64,000 bases of DNA from Nocardia abscessus (GTDB lineage Bacteria; Actinomycetota; Actinomycetes; Mycobacteriales; Mycobacteriaceae), in the NCBI RefSeq assembly GCF_015477775.1, contig NZ_JADLQO010000001.1, positions 248,001-312,000 of the forward strand, given 5' to 3'. Position numbers and translations under genes: made by a program. Below, piece after piece: positions 28,951-37,376 of the stretch (within the stretch, counting starts at the first letter, position 1; each line of letters starts with the position of its first letter). The notes beneath the pieces were generated by a model. That model did not search any database. It was not told the origin of the DNA and worked only from the letters and a program-made list of their open reading frames with translations.

Positions 28951-29745
28951 GTGAGCGACGCCTTCTACCTCCCCGACCCGGACCAGCCGGATCGCTTCCT
29001 CTCGACCGAGCTCACCCGCGGCCCCTGGTCGCCGGATGCCCAGCACGCGGGCCCGCCCTCGGCACTGCTCGGTCACGTGATCGAGCGGTGCGAGCCGCGC
29101 GCGGGGTTCCAGGTGGGCCGGGTGGCGGTCGAGATCCTCGGCCCGGTGCCGCTGGAACCGCTCACCGCGGTGGCGCGCGTCGTCCGCCCCGGCCGCAGCG
29201 TGGAACTCATCGAGGCGACGCTGTCTTCCGAGCGCGGGCCGGTGATGCGGGCGAATGCTTGGCGGTTCAAGCTGGCCGCGCCGGAATTGCCGCTGCCGGA
29301 ACGTTTCTTGCCCACGGGCACGCGCCCGGGCCCCGAGCAGGCGGACGTGCCCGCGCCGTTCCCGTCCACCCAGCCGGTCGGCTTCCACACCGCCATCGAA
29401 TACCGCTTCGTCAGCGGATCTTTCACCGAACCCGGCCCCGCGGTCTGCTGGATCAGGATCAAGCACCCGATCGTCGCGGGCACCGATCCCAGCCCGCTGG
29501 AGCGCACCCTCGCGGCCGCCGATTCCGGCAACGGCGTCAGCGCGATCCTGGACTGGTCGAAGTACCTGTTCATCAACACCGATCTGACGGTCACCCTGCA
29601 CCGCCAGCCCGCAGGCGAATGGGTCTGCCTCGACGCCGTCACCTATCCCCAACCCCATGGCATAGGCATGGCCGAATCGGCGCTCTACGACGAAAAGGGT
29701 CCGTTGGGCCGCAGCACGCAAACCCTCTTCCTCGGCACCCGCTAG
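28951..29745 (+). CDS. Acyl-CoA thioesterase family protein
   Basis: A 264-residue protein resembling double-hotdog (TesB-type) thioesterases: N-terminal half with SPDAQHAGPPSALLGHVIERCE and VGRVAVEILGPVPLEPLTAVARVVRPGRSVELIEATL, and a second hotdog with DLTVTLHRQPAGEWVCLDAVTYPQPHGIGMAES. Members cleave acyl-CoA or acyl-ACP thioesters; chain-length preference is unknown. GTG after GGAGAGGCACAG. It follows the ketoacyl synthase by 146 bases on the same strand, consistent with a lipid role, but a shared transcript is not shown. Confidence 0.78.
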   Translation: MSDAFYLPDPDQPDRFLSTELTRGPWSPDAQHAGPPSALLGHVIERCEPRAGFQVGRVAVEILGPVPLEPLTAVARVVRPGRSVELIEATLSSERGPVMRANAWRFKLAAPELPLPERFLPTGTRPGPEQADVPAPFPSTQPVGFHTAIEYRFVSGSFTEPGPAVCWIRIKHPIVAGTDPSPLERTLAAADSGNGVSAILDWSKYLFINTDLTVTLHRQPAGEWVCLDAVTYPQPHGIGMAESALYDEKGPLGRSTQTLFLGTR

Positions 29746-29929
29746 CCGAGGCAGACCCACTCGGCGTTCGTCACCGACCGGCTCGCGGACGGGTCGGGCC
29801 GTGCTGAACGCGGCCTCATCCACTCGTTCCAGCGCACCGAGGAGTTGCGGGCACCTTCTCCGTGCCCGGCGTGCTGGGGCAGGATGATCTGCGAAACGAT
29901 GTGTCCAGCGTCCGGGAGGTTCCGTCGGT

Positions 29930-30730
29930 ATGACAGTGAGTCGAGACGAACTGCTCGAAATCGCCCGTTCGGCAGTCGACGGAGGCGCCGAACTTCTACG
30001 CACCGCCGAGCGGGGAAGCATTCGGACCAAGAGCGACCGCGACTACGCCACCGACTTGGACCACCGAATTCAAGACCACATCGGACGATATCTGGCCGAA
30101 GCGACACCCGGATTCGGTTTTCTGGGTGAGGAACTGGAAGAGGTGTCGCTCGGTAGCGCTGGCCGGTACCTGTGGATTCTCGACCCGATCGACGGAACTT
30201 CCAACTTCATCCATGGGCTGCCGCTCTGTGCCGTGTCGCTGGCTCTGGTCTGCGACGGCCAACCGGTGATCGGCGTCGTCAGCGCACCGTTCCTCGGACT
30301 GGAGTACTACGCTGCGGCCGGCCAGGGCGCGTGGAGCAACGACAAGCCGATCAAGGCGAGCAACGCCGAAACGCTCGACCGAGCCATCGTTTCCGTGGGC
30401 GACTACGCGGTCGGACCGGACGCGGAGCCTGAAAACGAACGCCGCATCGCACTCACCGCTGCACTGGCGGCAACCGTCGAGCGGGTGCGAATGTTCGGAT
30501 CCGCCGCGCTCGACCTCGTCTGGGTCGCCGAGGGACGGACCGATGCCTGCGTCATGCTGTCCAACAAGCCCTGGGACACGGCCGCCGGTGTGCTCATCGC
30601 CCGCGAGGCGGGGGCGGTCGTCCTCGACTCGGCCGCCCGCGGGCACAGCCTCGACTCTCCCGATACGATCGCCGCGACACCCGCCATCGCCGACCAACTC
30701 ATGGTCCTGATCGACGAATCGATTCGCTGA
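29930..30730 (+). CDS. Inositol monophosphatase family protein
   Basis: A 266-residue Mg-dependent phosphatase. Family metal motifs: GEE (about 66-68), DPIDGTSNF (85-93) and the C-terminal WDTAAGVLIAREAGA (about 215). Members hydrolyse inositol-1-phosphate, histidinol-phosphate or bisphosphate substrates; several types exist in this genus, so the exact substrate is open. The ATG has a poor upstream site. It stands alone between the thioesterase and a convergent VOC gene. Confidence 0.85.
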   Translation: MTVSRDELLEIARSAVDGGAELLRTAERGSIRTKSDRDYATDLDHRIQDHIGRYLAEATPGFGFLGEELEEVSLGSAGRYLWILDPIDGTSNFIHGLPLCAVSLALVCDGQPVIGVVSAPFLGLEYYAAAGQGAWSNDKPIKASNAETLDRAIVSVGDYAVGPDAEPENERRIALTAALAATVERVRMFGSAALDLVWVAEGRTDACVMLSNKPWDTAAGVLIAREAGAVVLDSAARGHSLDSPDTIAATPAIADQLMVLIDESIR

Positions 30731-30829
30731 GCGTTCACTGAGGCGACCGCAGGACCGGCCCCGGCCCTTCGGCGCCGAATCTTCTTCACCGGCTCCAGGC
30801 AGTCGGCGCTGTTGCCGGTATCAGTTCGC

Positions 30830-31237
30830 TCACGGGCGGGTGGAGATCTGCTGGACGCCCCAGCCGTTGCCGTCGGGGTCGGTGAAGAAGAAGAATCCGA
30901 CGTTGTCCAGGGGGTCGGGCATGGGGGTCGGGTTCTCGCCGACGGATTGGATTTCGGTGACCTCGACGCCGCGGGAGGTCAGTTCCTCGTGGGCCTTGCG
31001 CAGGTCGTTGACCACCAGTTGCAGGCCCTGCAGGGAGCCGGGGGGCATATCCGGTACCGCGCCCTTGCCGATCACGATCGAACACCCGGAGCCCGGCGGG
31101 GTGAGTTGCACGATTCGCACGTTGTCGTCGATCTCGGTGTCGTGGTCGACGGCGAAGCCGAGTTGCTCGGCGTAGAACTGCTTGGCCCGGTCGATATCCG
31201 ACACGGGCACGATCACTACCTCGAGTGTCCAGTTCAC
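30830..31237 (-). CDS. VOC (glyoxalase/bleomycin-resistance) superfamily protein
   Basis: A 135-residue protein with the beta-alpha-beta-beta-beta pairs of the vicinal oxygen chelate fold: EVVIVPVSDIDRAKQFYAEQLGFAVDHD, an LTPPGSGCSIVIG strand, and the second half ending FFFTDPDGNGWGVQQI, the usual close of this family. Substrate unknown; such proteins bind or modify small electrophiles. The GTG was chosen because AAAGGATG lies just upstream. It is in the direction away from the TetR gene 64 bases upstream on the same strand. Confidence 0.82.
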   Translation of the reverse strand: MNWTLEVVIVPVSDIDRAKQFYAEQLGFAVDHDTEIDDNVRIVQLTPPGSGCSIVIGKGAVPDMPPGSLQGLQLVVNDLRKAHEELTSRGVEVTEIQSVGENPTPMPDPLDNVGFFFFTDPDGNGWGVQQISTRP

Positions 31238-31301
31238 GGCACATCCTTTCGGTGCGGACAGCGGTATTCGTACCAGTGCGGACCGGTTGGGGCGGGGAAA
31301 T

Positions 31302-31946
31302 TCATCGCCGCGCCCAACGCCAGCTGAACTCGTCCGGCGCGGGCGGCGGGCCGGGCAGATCACCGTCCGCGCTCGACCCGGCCACGAGCATCGCGAGCAC
31401 GCGGCGACGCAGCTGGACGGTGCGCTCCGGGCTGGGCACCGCGACCGCAGCACAGGATTCCAGGATCAGGCCGAGATCCTGCGGGGTCACGTCCGGACGC
31501 AGCTTGCCGGTGGCATGGGCGCGGCGCACGATCTCCTCCGTCACCTCCGCGGCGTGCCGAACATCGGGCAGCAGCGATTCGTCGGGGGTGAAGGTGCCCG
31601 CGAGGTGCACGGTGAGCGAGTGCACGTCGGCGTCCACCACGCGCTCCAGGAAGCCGACCAGGCCGCTCCAGCCGTCCGGATCCTCCAACGCCGCATCGGC
31701 TTCCGCGTTGTACCGGCGCAGGCCGTCGTGACAGAGCGTGCGCAGCAGCACCTCTTTGCTCGGATAGCGCCGGTACAGCGCGCTGATCCCGACGCCGGCG
31801 CGTTCGGCGACGGCGGAGATCGGGGCCGTGGCGTCGGCGAGGAACACCGCACGGGCGGCCTCCAGGATCAGGCCGTCGTTGCGGGCAGCTTGGGCCTTGC
31901 GGCCGGGTAGGCCCTTCTGAGCTGGGGCTTCGGATGTCTTCGGCAT
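31302..31946 (-). CDS. TetR/AcrR family regulator
   Basis: A 214-residue regulator: helix-turn-helix at about 25-70 (LEAARAVFLADATAPISAVAERAGVGISALYRRYPSKEVLLRTLCHDGL), with a helical ligand domain. It diverges from the epoxide hydrolase gene; the 86 bases between the starts carry a long inverted repeat that it probably binds. The VOC gene lies downstream on the same strand. Confidence 0.87.
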   Translation of the reverse strand: MPKTSEAPAQKGLPGRKAQAARNDGLILEAARAVFLADATAPISAVAERAGVGISALYRRYPSKEVLLRTLCHDGLRRYNAEADAALEDPDGWSGLVGFLERVVDADVHSLTVHLAGTFTPDESLLPDVRHAAEVTEEIVRRAHATGKLRPDVTPQDLGLILESCAAVAVPSPERTVQLRRRVLAMLVAGSSADGDLPGPPPAPDEFSWRWARR

Positions 31947-31962
31947 GCGTCGAGAATAGCAC

Positions 31963-32020
31963 TTGAAACGGAATAATCCGTTCTGTTACAGTTCAATCAG
32001 AACAGAGCATTCCGTTTCAA
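31963..32020. promoter_or_regulatory. Long inverted repeat operator of TetR and epoxide hydrolase
   Basis: TTGAAACGGAAT (31963-31974) is repeated in reverse as ATTCCGTTTCAA (32009-32020), a perfect 12-base arm pair 34 bases apart. A local palindrome ACGGA-ATAA-TCCGT overlaps the left arm, and CTGTT / AACAG pairs lie inside. This matches a divergent TetR operator with two sites. Confidence 0.6.
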
Positions 32021-32032
32021 AAGGAGCAGGAC

Positions 32033-33115
32033 ATGACCGCCATCACCCCCTTCCGCATCGACGTCGACCAGGCCGACCTGGACGACCTGCGCGATCGGCT
32101 GGCCCGCACCCGCTGGGCAGAGCAGATCCCCGGCTCCGGCGACACCTACGGCGTGAGCGTCGAGCGGGTGCGGCACCTGGTCGGGTACTGGCGCGATGGG
32201 TTCGACTGGCGCGCGGTCGAGAACTCGCTGAACGCCTACCCGCAGTTCACCACCGAGATCGACGGCCAGAACGTCCACTTCCTGCACGTGAAGTCCGCGC
32301 AGGACAACGCTTTCCCGCTGATCCTCACGCATGGCTGGCCGGGCACCTTCGTCGAGTTCATCGGCGTCATCGAGCCGCTCACCGCGGCCGGATTCGATCT
32401 GGTGATCCCCTCCGTGCCGGGATACGGATTCTCCGGCCCCACCACCGAGGCGGGCTGGCACGACGGCCGCATCGCCCGCGCCTGGGCGGAGCTGATGCGG
32501 CGGCTCGGCTACACCCGCTACGGCGCGGTGGGCAACGACGGCGGAGCGCAGATCTCCCCGGAACTCGGGCGGGTGGCTCCGGACAACGTGGTCGGGGTGC
32601 ACGTCACGCAGGTGTACTCGTTCCCGTCCGGTGATCCGGCCGAGTTCGCCGATCTCGACGAGGGCGAGCAGCAGTCGCTGGCCACCCTGGACTGGTTCGT
32701 GAAGAACAAGATGGGCTTCAACGTGCTGCAATCGCAGCAGCCGCAGACGTTGGCGCACGCGATCACCGACTCGCCCGCCGGATTGGTCGGCTGGAACGGG
32801 CAGCTGCTCGGCCCGGACCTGGACGACGACTTCGTGCTGACCAACATCGCGATCCACTGGCTCACCGGCACCGCGGGCTCGGCGATCCGGCACTACTTCG
32901 AGAAGGACAAAGCCGAGCACCCCTCGGCGCCGTCCACGGTTCCGCTGGCGCTGTGCGGCTCCACCGGCGATTTCCACGGCATCCGCCGCTTCGCCGAGCG
33001 CGACCACAACATCGTGTCCTGGCGCACGCACGACGTGTTCACCCACTACCTGCACCACGTCGCGCCCGCGCTGATGGCGGAGGAGATCACGGAGTTCTTC
33101 GCGAAGCTGCGCTGA
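32033..33115 (+). CDS. Epoxide hydrolase family protein
   Basis: A 360-residue alpha/beta-hydrolase of the EPHX family (N-terminal PFRIDVDQADLDDLRDRLARTRW is the EHN segment, then FLHVKSAQDNAFPLILTHGWPGTFVEFIG with the HGWP oxyanion motif). The nucleophile Asp 169 sits in GAVGNDGGAQ. The acid residue and His are expected near the C-terminus. It probably hydrolyses a hydrophobic epoxide. Regulated by the divergent TetR gene. Strong AAAAGGAGCAGG site before the ATG. Confidence 0.88.
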   Translation: MTAITPFRIDVDQADLDDLRDRLARTRWAEQIPGSGDTYGVSVERVRHLVGYWRDGFDWRAVENSLNAYPQFTTEIDGQNVHFLHVKSAQDNAFPLILTHGWPGTFVEFIGVIEPLTAAGFDLVIPSVPGYGFSGPTTEAGWHDGRIARAWAELMRRLGYTRYGAVGNDGGAQISPELGRVAPDNVVGVHVTQVYSFPSGDPAEFADLDEGEQQSLATLDWFVKNKMGFNVLQSQQPQTLAHAITDSPAGLVGWNGQLLGPDLDDDFVLTNIAIHWLTGTAGSAIRHYFEKDKAEHPSAPSTVPLALCGSTGDFHGIRRFAERDHNIVSWRTHDVFTHYLHHVAPALMAEEITEFFAKLR

Positions 33116-33224
33116 GACAGTCTCTTATGTCATCGAGACTCACGGCCATGGTTCGTCTCGCTTCCCGCTGATGTACTGAATTCACCAACAACACAACAGC
33201 TTTTCGACCGGAAGAGGGAAAACC

Positions 33225-33848
33225 ATGAGAATCGCAGTCTTCGGCGCCACCGGTACCGTCGGTCGTCTCGTCGTCGAGCAGGCTCTGCGGGAGGGGCACG
33301 AGGTCACGGCCTTCACCCGCAGCGCCGCGAGCGTCGGGCAGCGGCACGAGCGGTTGCGCGTAGTGGAAGGCGATGTGCTGGACACGAATTCGGTGCAGCG
33401 AGCGGTGGAGGGGCAGGACGCGGTGCTGATCTCGCTCGGCAACGGCCGCAAGGGCGTGGTCCGGGCGGGCGGCACCAAAGCGATCATCGACGCGATGAAT
33501 CGCACCGGGGTCGAGCGGCTGATCTGCCAGACGACGCTCGGCGTCGGCGACAGCCGGGGCAACCTGAACTTCCTGTGGAAGTACGTGATGTTCGGGCTGC
33601 TGCTGCGCCCGGCCTACGCCGACCACGTCCAGCAGGAGGAGTACGTGCTGGCCAGCGACCTGGACTGGACGATCGTACGACCGAGCGCCTTCACCGACGG
33701 CCCGGCCACCGGCAGCTACCGGCGCGGGTTCCCGGCAGGCGAGCGTGGTCTCGCCCTGAAGATCGCCCGTGCCGACATCGCCGGCTTCATGATCGAGCAA
33801 CTGACCGACACCACCTACCTCCGCCAGGCGGCCGGCATCTCGAACTGA
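33225..33848 (+). CDS. NmrA-like NAD(P)-binding protein (atypical SDR)
   Basis: A 207-residue Rossmann protein. The dinucleotide motif GATGTVGRLVVEQAL begins at residue 6, followed by a strand ending in EGDVLD. A central segment YVLASDLDWTIVRPSAFTDGP is typical of NmrA/HSCARG-type atypical SDRs, which bind NAD(P) but often have no dehydrogenase activity. The ATG follows GGAAGAGGGAAA. It is separated by a terminator hairpin from the convergent CobW gene. Confidence 0.83.
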   Translation: MRIAVFGATGTVGRLVVEQALREGHEVTAFTRSAASVGQRHERLRVVEGDVLDTNSVQRAVEGQDAVLISLGNGRKGVVRAGGTKAIIDAMNRTGVERLICQTTLGVGDSRGNLNFLWKYVMFGLLLRPAYADHVQQEEYVLASDLDWTIVRPSAFTDGPATGSYRRGFPAGERGLALKIARADIAGFMIEQLTDTTYLRQAAGISN

Positions 33849-33877
33849 GGACGGCGCACCATGCGGTGGCGCGGAAG

Positions 33878-33912
33878 CGGCCCACGCCCCGAAACCGGGA
33901 GCGTGGGCCGCG
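33878..33912. terminator. Hairpin between convergent genes
   Basis: GCGGCCCACGC (33878-33888) and GCGTGGGCCGC (33902-33912) form a perfect 11-base stem with a 13-base loop that itself has a short CCG...CGG pairing. It lies between the SDR-like gene and the convergent cobW-type gene. Confidence 0.65.
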
Positions 33913-33928
33913 GCCGTTGTCGCGGGTT

Positions 33929-35065
33929 TCAGGCGTGCTCGTGCAATTCACCCCAGGCCGGGAAGGGGTCGGAATACTCGGCCCACGCACCGGGACCGGC
34001 GGCGAACTCCGCGTCGGTGAGCAGGGCGGCATCCAGCAACGCGCGCACCTTGTCGCAATCCAGTTTTATCCCGATGAAGACGATCTCCTGCCCCGGCGGC
34101 ACTTCCAGCGACGACCACCAGGCGGCGGGTTCGAACACCAGATTCGGCCCCGCTTGCGACCACACCGCGGCCAGCGTCGACCGGCTCGCGATCCAGCAGA
34201 ATCCCTTGCTGCGCAGCAGACCGCGCAACTGCTCCAGCGCCTCGGACAGGCGCAGCGGATGGAACGGCCGATCGGCGGTGTAGGTGAGGCTGCGAATGCC
34301 GTACTCCTCGGTTTCCGGCGTGTGCCCGCCGGCCAGCTCCTCCGCCCAGCCCTCGGCCTCCGCGGCGACCACCGGGTCGTAGCGCCCGGTGTCCAGGACC
34401 TCGGCCAGATCGACCACGCCGTTACTGGTGCGCAGCACCCGGGCGCGCGGATTCAGGCGGCGCACCGTGGCTTCCACCGCACCCGCCGCGGCCGCGCCGA
34501 CCAGGTCGGTCTTGTTGACCAATACGACGTCGGCGAACTCCACCTGATCCACCAGCAGGTCGGCGATGGTGCGCGCGTCGCCGTCGCCCGCTTGCAGGTT
34601 CCGCTCGGCGAGCGCCTGGCCGCGCGCCACTTCCGCGAGGAAGGTCGAGGCGTCGACCACGGTCACCATGGTGTCCAACCGGGCGATGTCACCGAGCCGG
34701 AACCCGTCCTCGAACTCCCAGTCGAACGTCGCCGCCACCGGCATCGGCTCGGAGATGCCGGTCGATTCGATCACCAACTGATCGAATCGTCCCTCGCGAG
34801 CGAGCCGGGCGACGGCCTCGATCAGGTCCTCGCGCAGTGTGCAGCAGATGCAGCCGTTGGTCAGCTCGACCAGCTTCTCTTCGGTGCGGTCGAGGTGGCC
34901 CTGGCCCGCGACGAGCGCGGCATCGATGTTGACCTCGCTCATGTCGTTGACGATCACCGCCACCCTGCGCCCCTCACGGTTGGCGAGGATGTGGTTGAGC
35001 AGCGTCGTCTTGCCCGCCCCGAGAAAGCCGGACAGCACGGTGACGGGAAGCAGATCGGAGTCCAT
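33929..35065 (-). CDS. CobW/COG0523 GTPase, probable zinc metallochaperone
   Basis: A 378-residue G3E-family GTPase. Walker A GFLGAGKT at 13-20; the metal-binding GCICC at 71-75; Walker B-like segment VVDAS and the NKTD nucleotide motif follow. A C-terminal CobW domain contains the His/Asp-rich loop. COG0523 proteins insert metal into client enzymes. The Zur-box-like palindrome just upstream of the start makes zinc-starvation induction likely (ZigA/YciC-like), though this is inferred. No nearby zinc enzyme client was seen. Confidence 0.87.
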   Translation of the reverse strand: MDSDLLPVTVLSGFLGAGKTTLLNHILANREGRRVAVIVNDMSEVNIDAALVAGQGHLDRTEEKLVELTNGCICCTLREDLIEAVARLAREGRFDQLVIESTGISEPMPVAATFDWEFEDGFRLGDIARLDTMVTVVDASTFLAEVARGQALAERNLQAGDGDARTIADLLVDQVEFADVVLVNKTDLVGAAAAGAVEATVRRLNPRARVLRTSNGVVDLAEVLDTGRYDPVVAAEAEGWAEELAGGHTPETEEYGIRSLTYTADRPFHPLRLSEALEQLRGLLRSKGFCWIASRSTLAAVWSQAGPNLVFEPAAWWSSLEVPPGQEIVFIGIKLDCDKVRALLDAALLTDAEFAAGPGAWAEYSDPFPAWGELHEHA

Positions 35066-35070
35066 ACACT

Positions 35071-35089
35071 AATGATAACGATTTTCATT
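35071..35089 (-). promoter_or_regulatory. Zur-box-like site upstream of the CobW gene
   Basis: AATGATAAC-G-ATTTTCATT, an AT-rich near-palindrome (7 of 9 positions) a few bases before the cobW-type ATG, in otherwise GC-rich sequence. The AATGATAA/TTTTCATT pattern resembles mycobacterial Zur boxes and some Fur boxes; zinc repression is likely but not proven. It may also cover the region before thiD. Confidence 0.6.
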
Positions 35090-35154
35090 TGCTGGCAACC
35101 GGCGGGTTCCGGTTGCCGGTGGCGAGCGAACAGAACCGCCGTAGGGTTTGTGGC

Positions 35155-36000
35155 GTGAAATTGCTGCCATTGCCCGCCGAGGGGCAGACCCCCGTCCGGG
35201 CGCTCACCATTGCCGGTACCGATTCCGGTGGAGGCGCCGGAATCCAAGCCGATACCCGCACCATGGCGCTGTGCGGCGTGCACGCGCTGGTGGCCGTGGC
35301 GGCGGTGACCGTGCAGAACACGGTGGGCGTCAGCGGCTTTCACGAGATTCCGCCGCAGGTCGTAGCCGATCAGGTGCGCTCGGTCGTGGGCGACATCGGG
35401 GTGGGCGCCGCGAAGACCGGCATGCTGGCCTCCACCGCGATCATCGAGGCGGTCGCGGCGGTCTGCCAGGAGGTCGGCATCGGTCGCGACGGCGACATCC
35501 CGCTGGTCGTCGATCCGGTCGCGGCCTCGATGCACGGCGATCCACTGCTGCACGCCGAGGCGCTCGACGCGGTGCGCACCACGCTGATTCCGCTCGCGAC
35601 CGTGGTGACGCCGAATCTGGACGAGGTCCGCCTGCTCACCGGAATCGACGTCGACGACGACGATTCGGCGCGGCGCGCGGCCGAGGCGCTGCACAAGCTG
35701 GGGCCGCGGTGGGCGATCGTCAAGGGCGGGCACCTGCGCTCCTCCGAGTACAGCACCGACCTGCTGTTCGACGGCGACCAGTTCCTCGAGTTCTCCGCGC
35801 CGCGCATCGCGACCGGCAACGACCACGGCGGCGGCGACACGCTGGCCGCTGCCATAGCCTGCGCGTTGGCGCACGGCTATCCGGTGCCCGAAGCGGTCGA
35901 GTTCGCCAAGGAGTGGACCTACCGCTGCCTCGCGGCGGCCTACGATCTCGGCGCAGGCCACGGGCCGGTGTCCCCCCTGTGGCGGTTGCGCCAGAGCTGA
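35155..36000 (+). CDS. thiD: Bifunctional HMP/HMP-P kinase
   Basis: About 281 residues. The family start ALTIAGTDSGGGAGIQADTRTM is followed by TVQNTVGVSGFHEI, AAKTGML, VVDPVAA, and a C-terminal GGGDTLAAAIACAL (ATP/anion hole). ThiD phosphorylates HMP-P to HMP-PP, which joins the thiazole unit via ThiE. It is separated from thiC by about 9 kb here, whereas in M. tuberculosis the two are adjacent. The GTG start was chosen; an upstream in-frame ATG begins 66 bases earlier and overlaps the Zur-like site. Confidence 0.93.
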   Translation: MKLLPLPAEGQTPVRALTIAGTDSGGGAGIQADTRTMALCGVHALVAVAAVTVQNTVGVSGFHEIPPQVVADQVRSVVGDIGVGAAKTGMLASTAIIEAVAAVCQEVGIGRDGDIPLVVDPVAASMHGDPLLHAEALDAVRTTLIPLATVVTPNLDEVRLLTGIDVDDDDSARRAAEALHKLGPRWAIVKGGHLRSSEYSTDLLFDGDQFLEFSAPRIATGNDHGGGDTLAAAIACALAHGYPVPEAVEFAKEWTYRCLAAAYDLGAGHGPVSPLWRLRQS

Positions 36001-36157
36001 CCGGCAACCGCTCGGCGCACACGATTTCTTGTCGGTGGGCGCTGCCATACTGAGAACGTCGCCGACAAGGATGGCTTCAACGGCGAGGCGATCGGAACAA
36101 CGACGTTCGGCGTTGTCGCGGCAAAGACCTCGGCGCCCGTCCCGGGGGGCGCTCCGG

Positions 36158-36880
36158 TCACAGACTGGAAAAAGCCATGTGCAGCGGAAGATCGGCCGTG
36201 ATCGCGATGCCGTGCAGCCGAGCGCTCGCCGCCACCAGCGCGAAGATGATCTCGCTCAGGTAGCCGGCGAACTGTTCGACCGGCATCGCGGGCGGCTCCA
36301 GCCGGTTCGTCCCCAGCCACCAATCGGTGGCCGAGGCCACCGCGCCGAAGATCGAATAGATCACCAGTTCGGTGTCCGCCACCCGCACCGATTCGTCGTC
36401 CACCGCGCCGGCGAACAACGCGGCGGCGCGTTCGGCGGATTGCCTGGCCGATTGCAGGGCGCGGCCGGTGTCGTCGGAGCGCTGCGTGAAGTGGCTGTGC
36501 AGCATGAACCGGAAGACGTTCGGCTGCCGCGCCACCACCAGCGCGTACTCGGACGCAGCCCGGCGCACCAGTTCACCGGCCGAGTCGCCGGTCAGGTCGA
36601 AGCTGGTCATGATCTGTTCCCAGAGCATGTCGCGAACCCGGTCGACGATCGCGTTGTAGAGGTCGGCCTTGTCCTCGAAGTGGCGATACAGCTTCGGCTT
36701 GGCCGCGCCCGCCTCCTTGGCGATGTCGCCCATGCTGACGCCGGGGCCGAACTTGTCGAGCGCGCGAAACGCCGCGTCCACGAACTCTTCGCGCACCTTC
36801 TTGCGATGCTCGCGCCAGCGCTCGGTGCGCGCGTCCACACGTTTGCGCGGCAGGTCCTCCTCCGTCCCGCCGCTGAACAT
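36158..36880 (-). CDS. TetR/AcrR family regulator
   Basis: A 240-residue protein with an N-terminal basic stretch (PRKRVDARTERWREHRKK) and helix-turn-helix at about 30-70 (FVDAAFRALDKFGPGVSMGDIAKEAGAAKPKLYRHFEDKADLY). The ATG was preferred to a GTG one codon upstream. It converges on thiD; its upstream neighbour is the 31-residue gene on the same strand (220 bases away). The target is unknown. Confidence 0.85.
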   Translation of the reverse strand: MFSGGTEEDLPRKRVDARTERWREHRKKVREEFVDAAFRALDKFGPGVSMGDIAKEAGAAKPKLYRHFEDKADLYNAIVDRVRDMLWEQIMTSFDLTGDSAGELVRRAASEYALVVARQPNVFRFMLHSHFTQRSDDTGRALQSARQSAERAAALFAGAVDDESVRVADTELVIYSIFGAVASATDWWLGTNRLEPPAMPVEQFAGYLSEIIFALVAASARLHGIAITADLPLHMAFSSL

Positions 36881-37065
36881 CACGGATCCGGATGCTACCT
36901 GTTACCTCCGGTACGACACCGCACCCGGCCGACCCGAACGAGCCGTGAATGGCGCGAACCTGTACGCAGCCGAGCTGATCGAGGCGAAATAGAGCCTACT
37001 GGCCGGCTCCAGACGAGCCGCTCGCCGCGACAACCCTGGAACTGCTTGCTACTCCCCCTGGCCGG

Positions 37066-37096
37066 GCCGCTGAGCGAGTGGTTCTCGCTCAGCGGC
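37066..37096 (-). terminator. Hairpin terminator of the 31-residue gene
   Basis: A perfect 12-base stem (GCCGCTGAGCGA with its complement) with loop GTGGTTC. It begins five bases after the stop of the minus-strand small gene, the usual place for a terminator, and supports that the short frame is expressed. Confidence 0.7.
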
Positions 37097-37100
37097 ACGG

Positions 37101-37196
37101 TCAGCGCTTCTTGACGTCGATGACGGGATCGGCTGCGGACTTGGCCTTCTTCTCCGCTCGCTTCTCCTTGAGGGACTTCCCGGATTTCTTGGACAT
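37101..37196 (-). CDS. Very small Lys-rich protein (31 residues)
   Basis: This short frame encodes a highly basic peptide: MSKKSGKSLKEKRAEKKAK, then SAADPVIDVKKR. Eleven of 31 residues are Lys. It probably is a real gene because the codons use G/C third positions, it is followed directly by a strong hairpin, and I recall similar 30-40-residue MSKK...SLKEKR peptides being conserved in actinobacteria. The function is unknown; binding to RNA, DNA or ribosomes would fit its charge. No clear ribosome binding site is seen (GCAGCTCG before ATG), so a leaderless or weakly translated mRNA is possible. Confidence 0.7.
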   Translation of the reverse strand: MSKKSGKSLKEKRAEKKAKSAADPVIDVKKR

Positions 37197-37376
37197 CGAG
37201 CTGCGCGGAGATTTGTCGGACAAACGTGGTCCTTTGCTCGGAGAACCTGAATGGTCCCGCTGCTGTCGACCGTACGCTATGGAGACCCGTCCGGGTGCGA
37301 CCGCCGAATTCGGCTTCCAGGAACCTCACAGCTGAGGCCCAGCTCCGTGGCAGTGTGGCCGTCGAGGGTGGTTCGC

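Noticed and set aside
36133..36152. GCGCCC/GGGCGC hairpin between thiD and the TetR gene as a terminator
   Set aside because: Only a 6-base stem in GC-rich sequence, which occurs by chance often; not strong enough to list.
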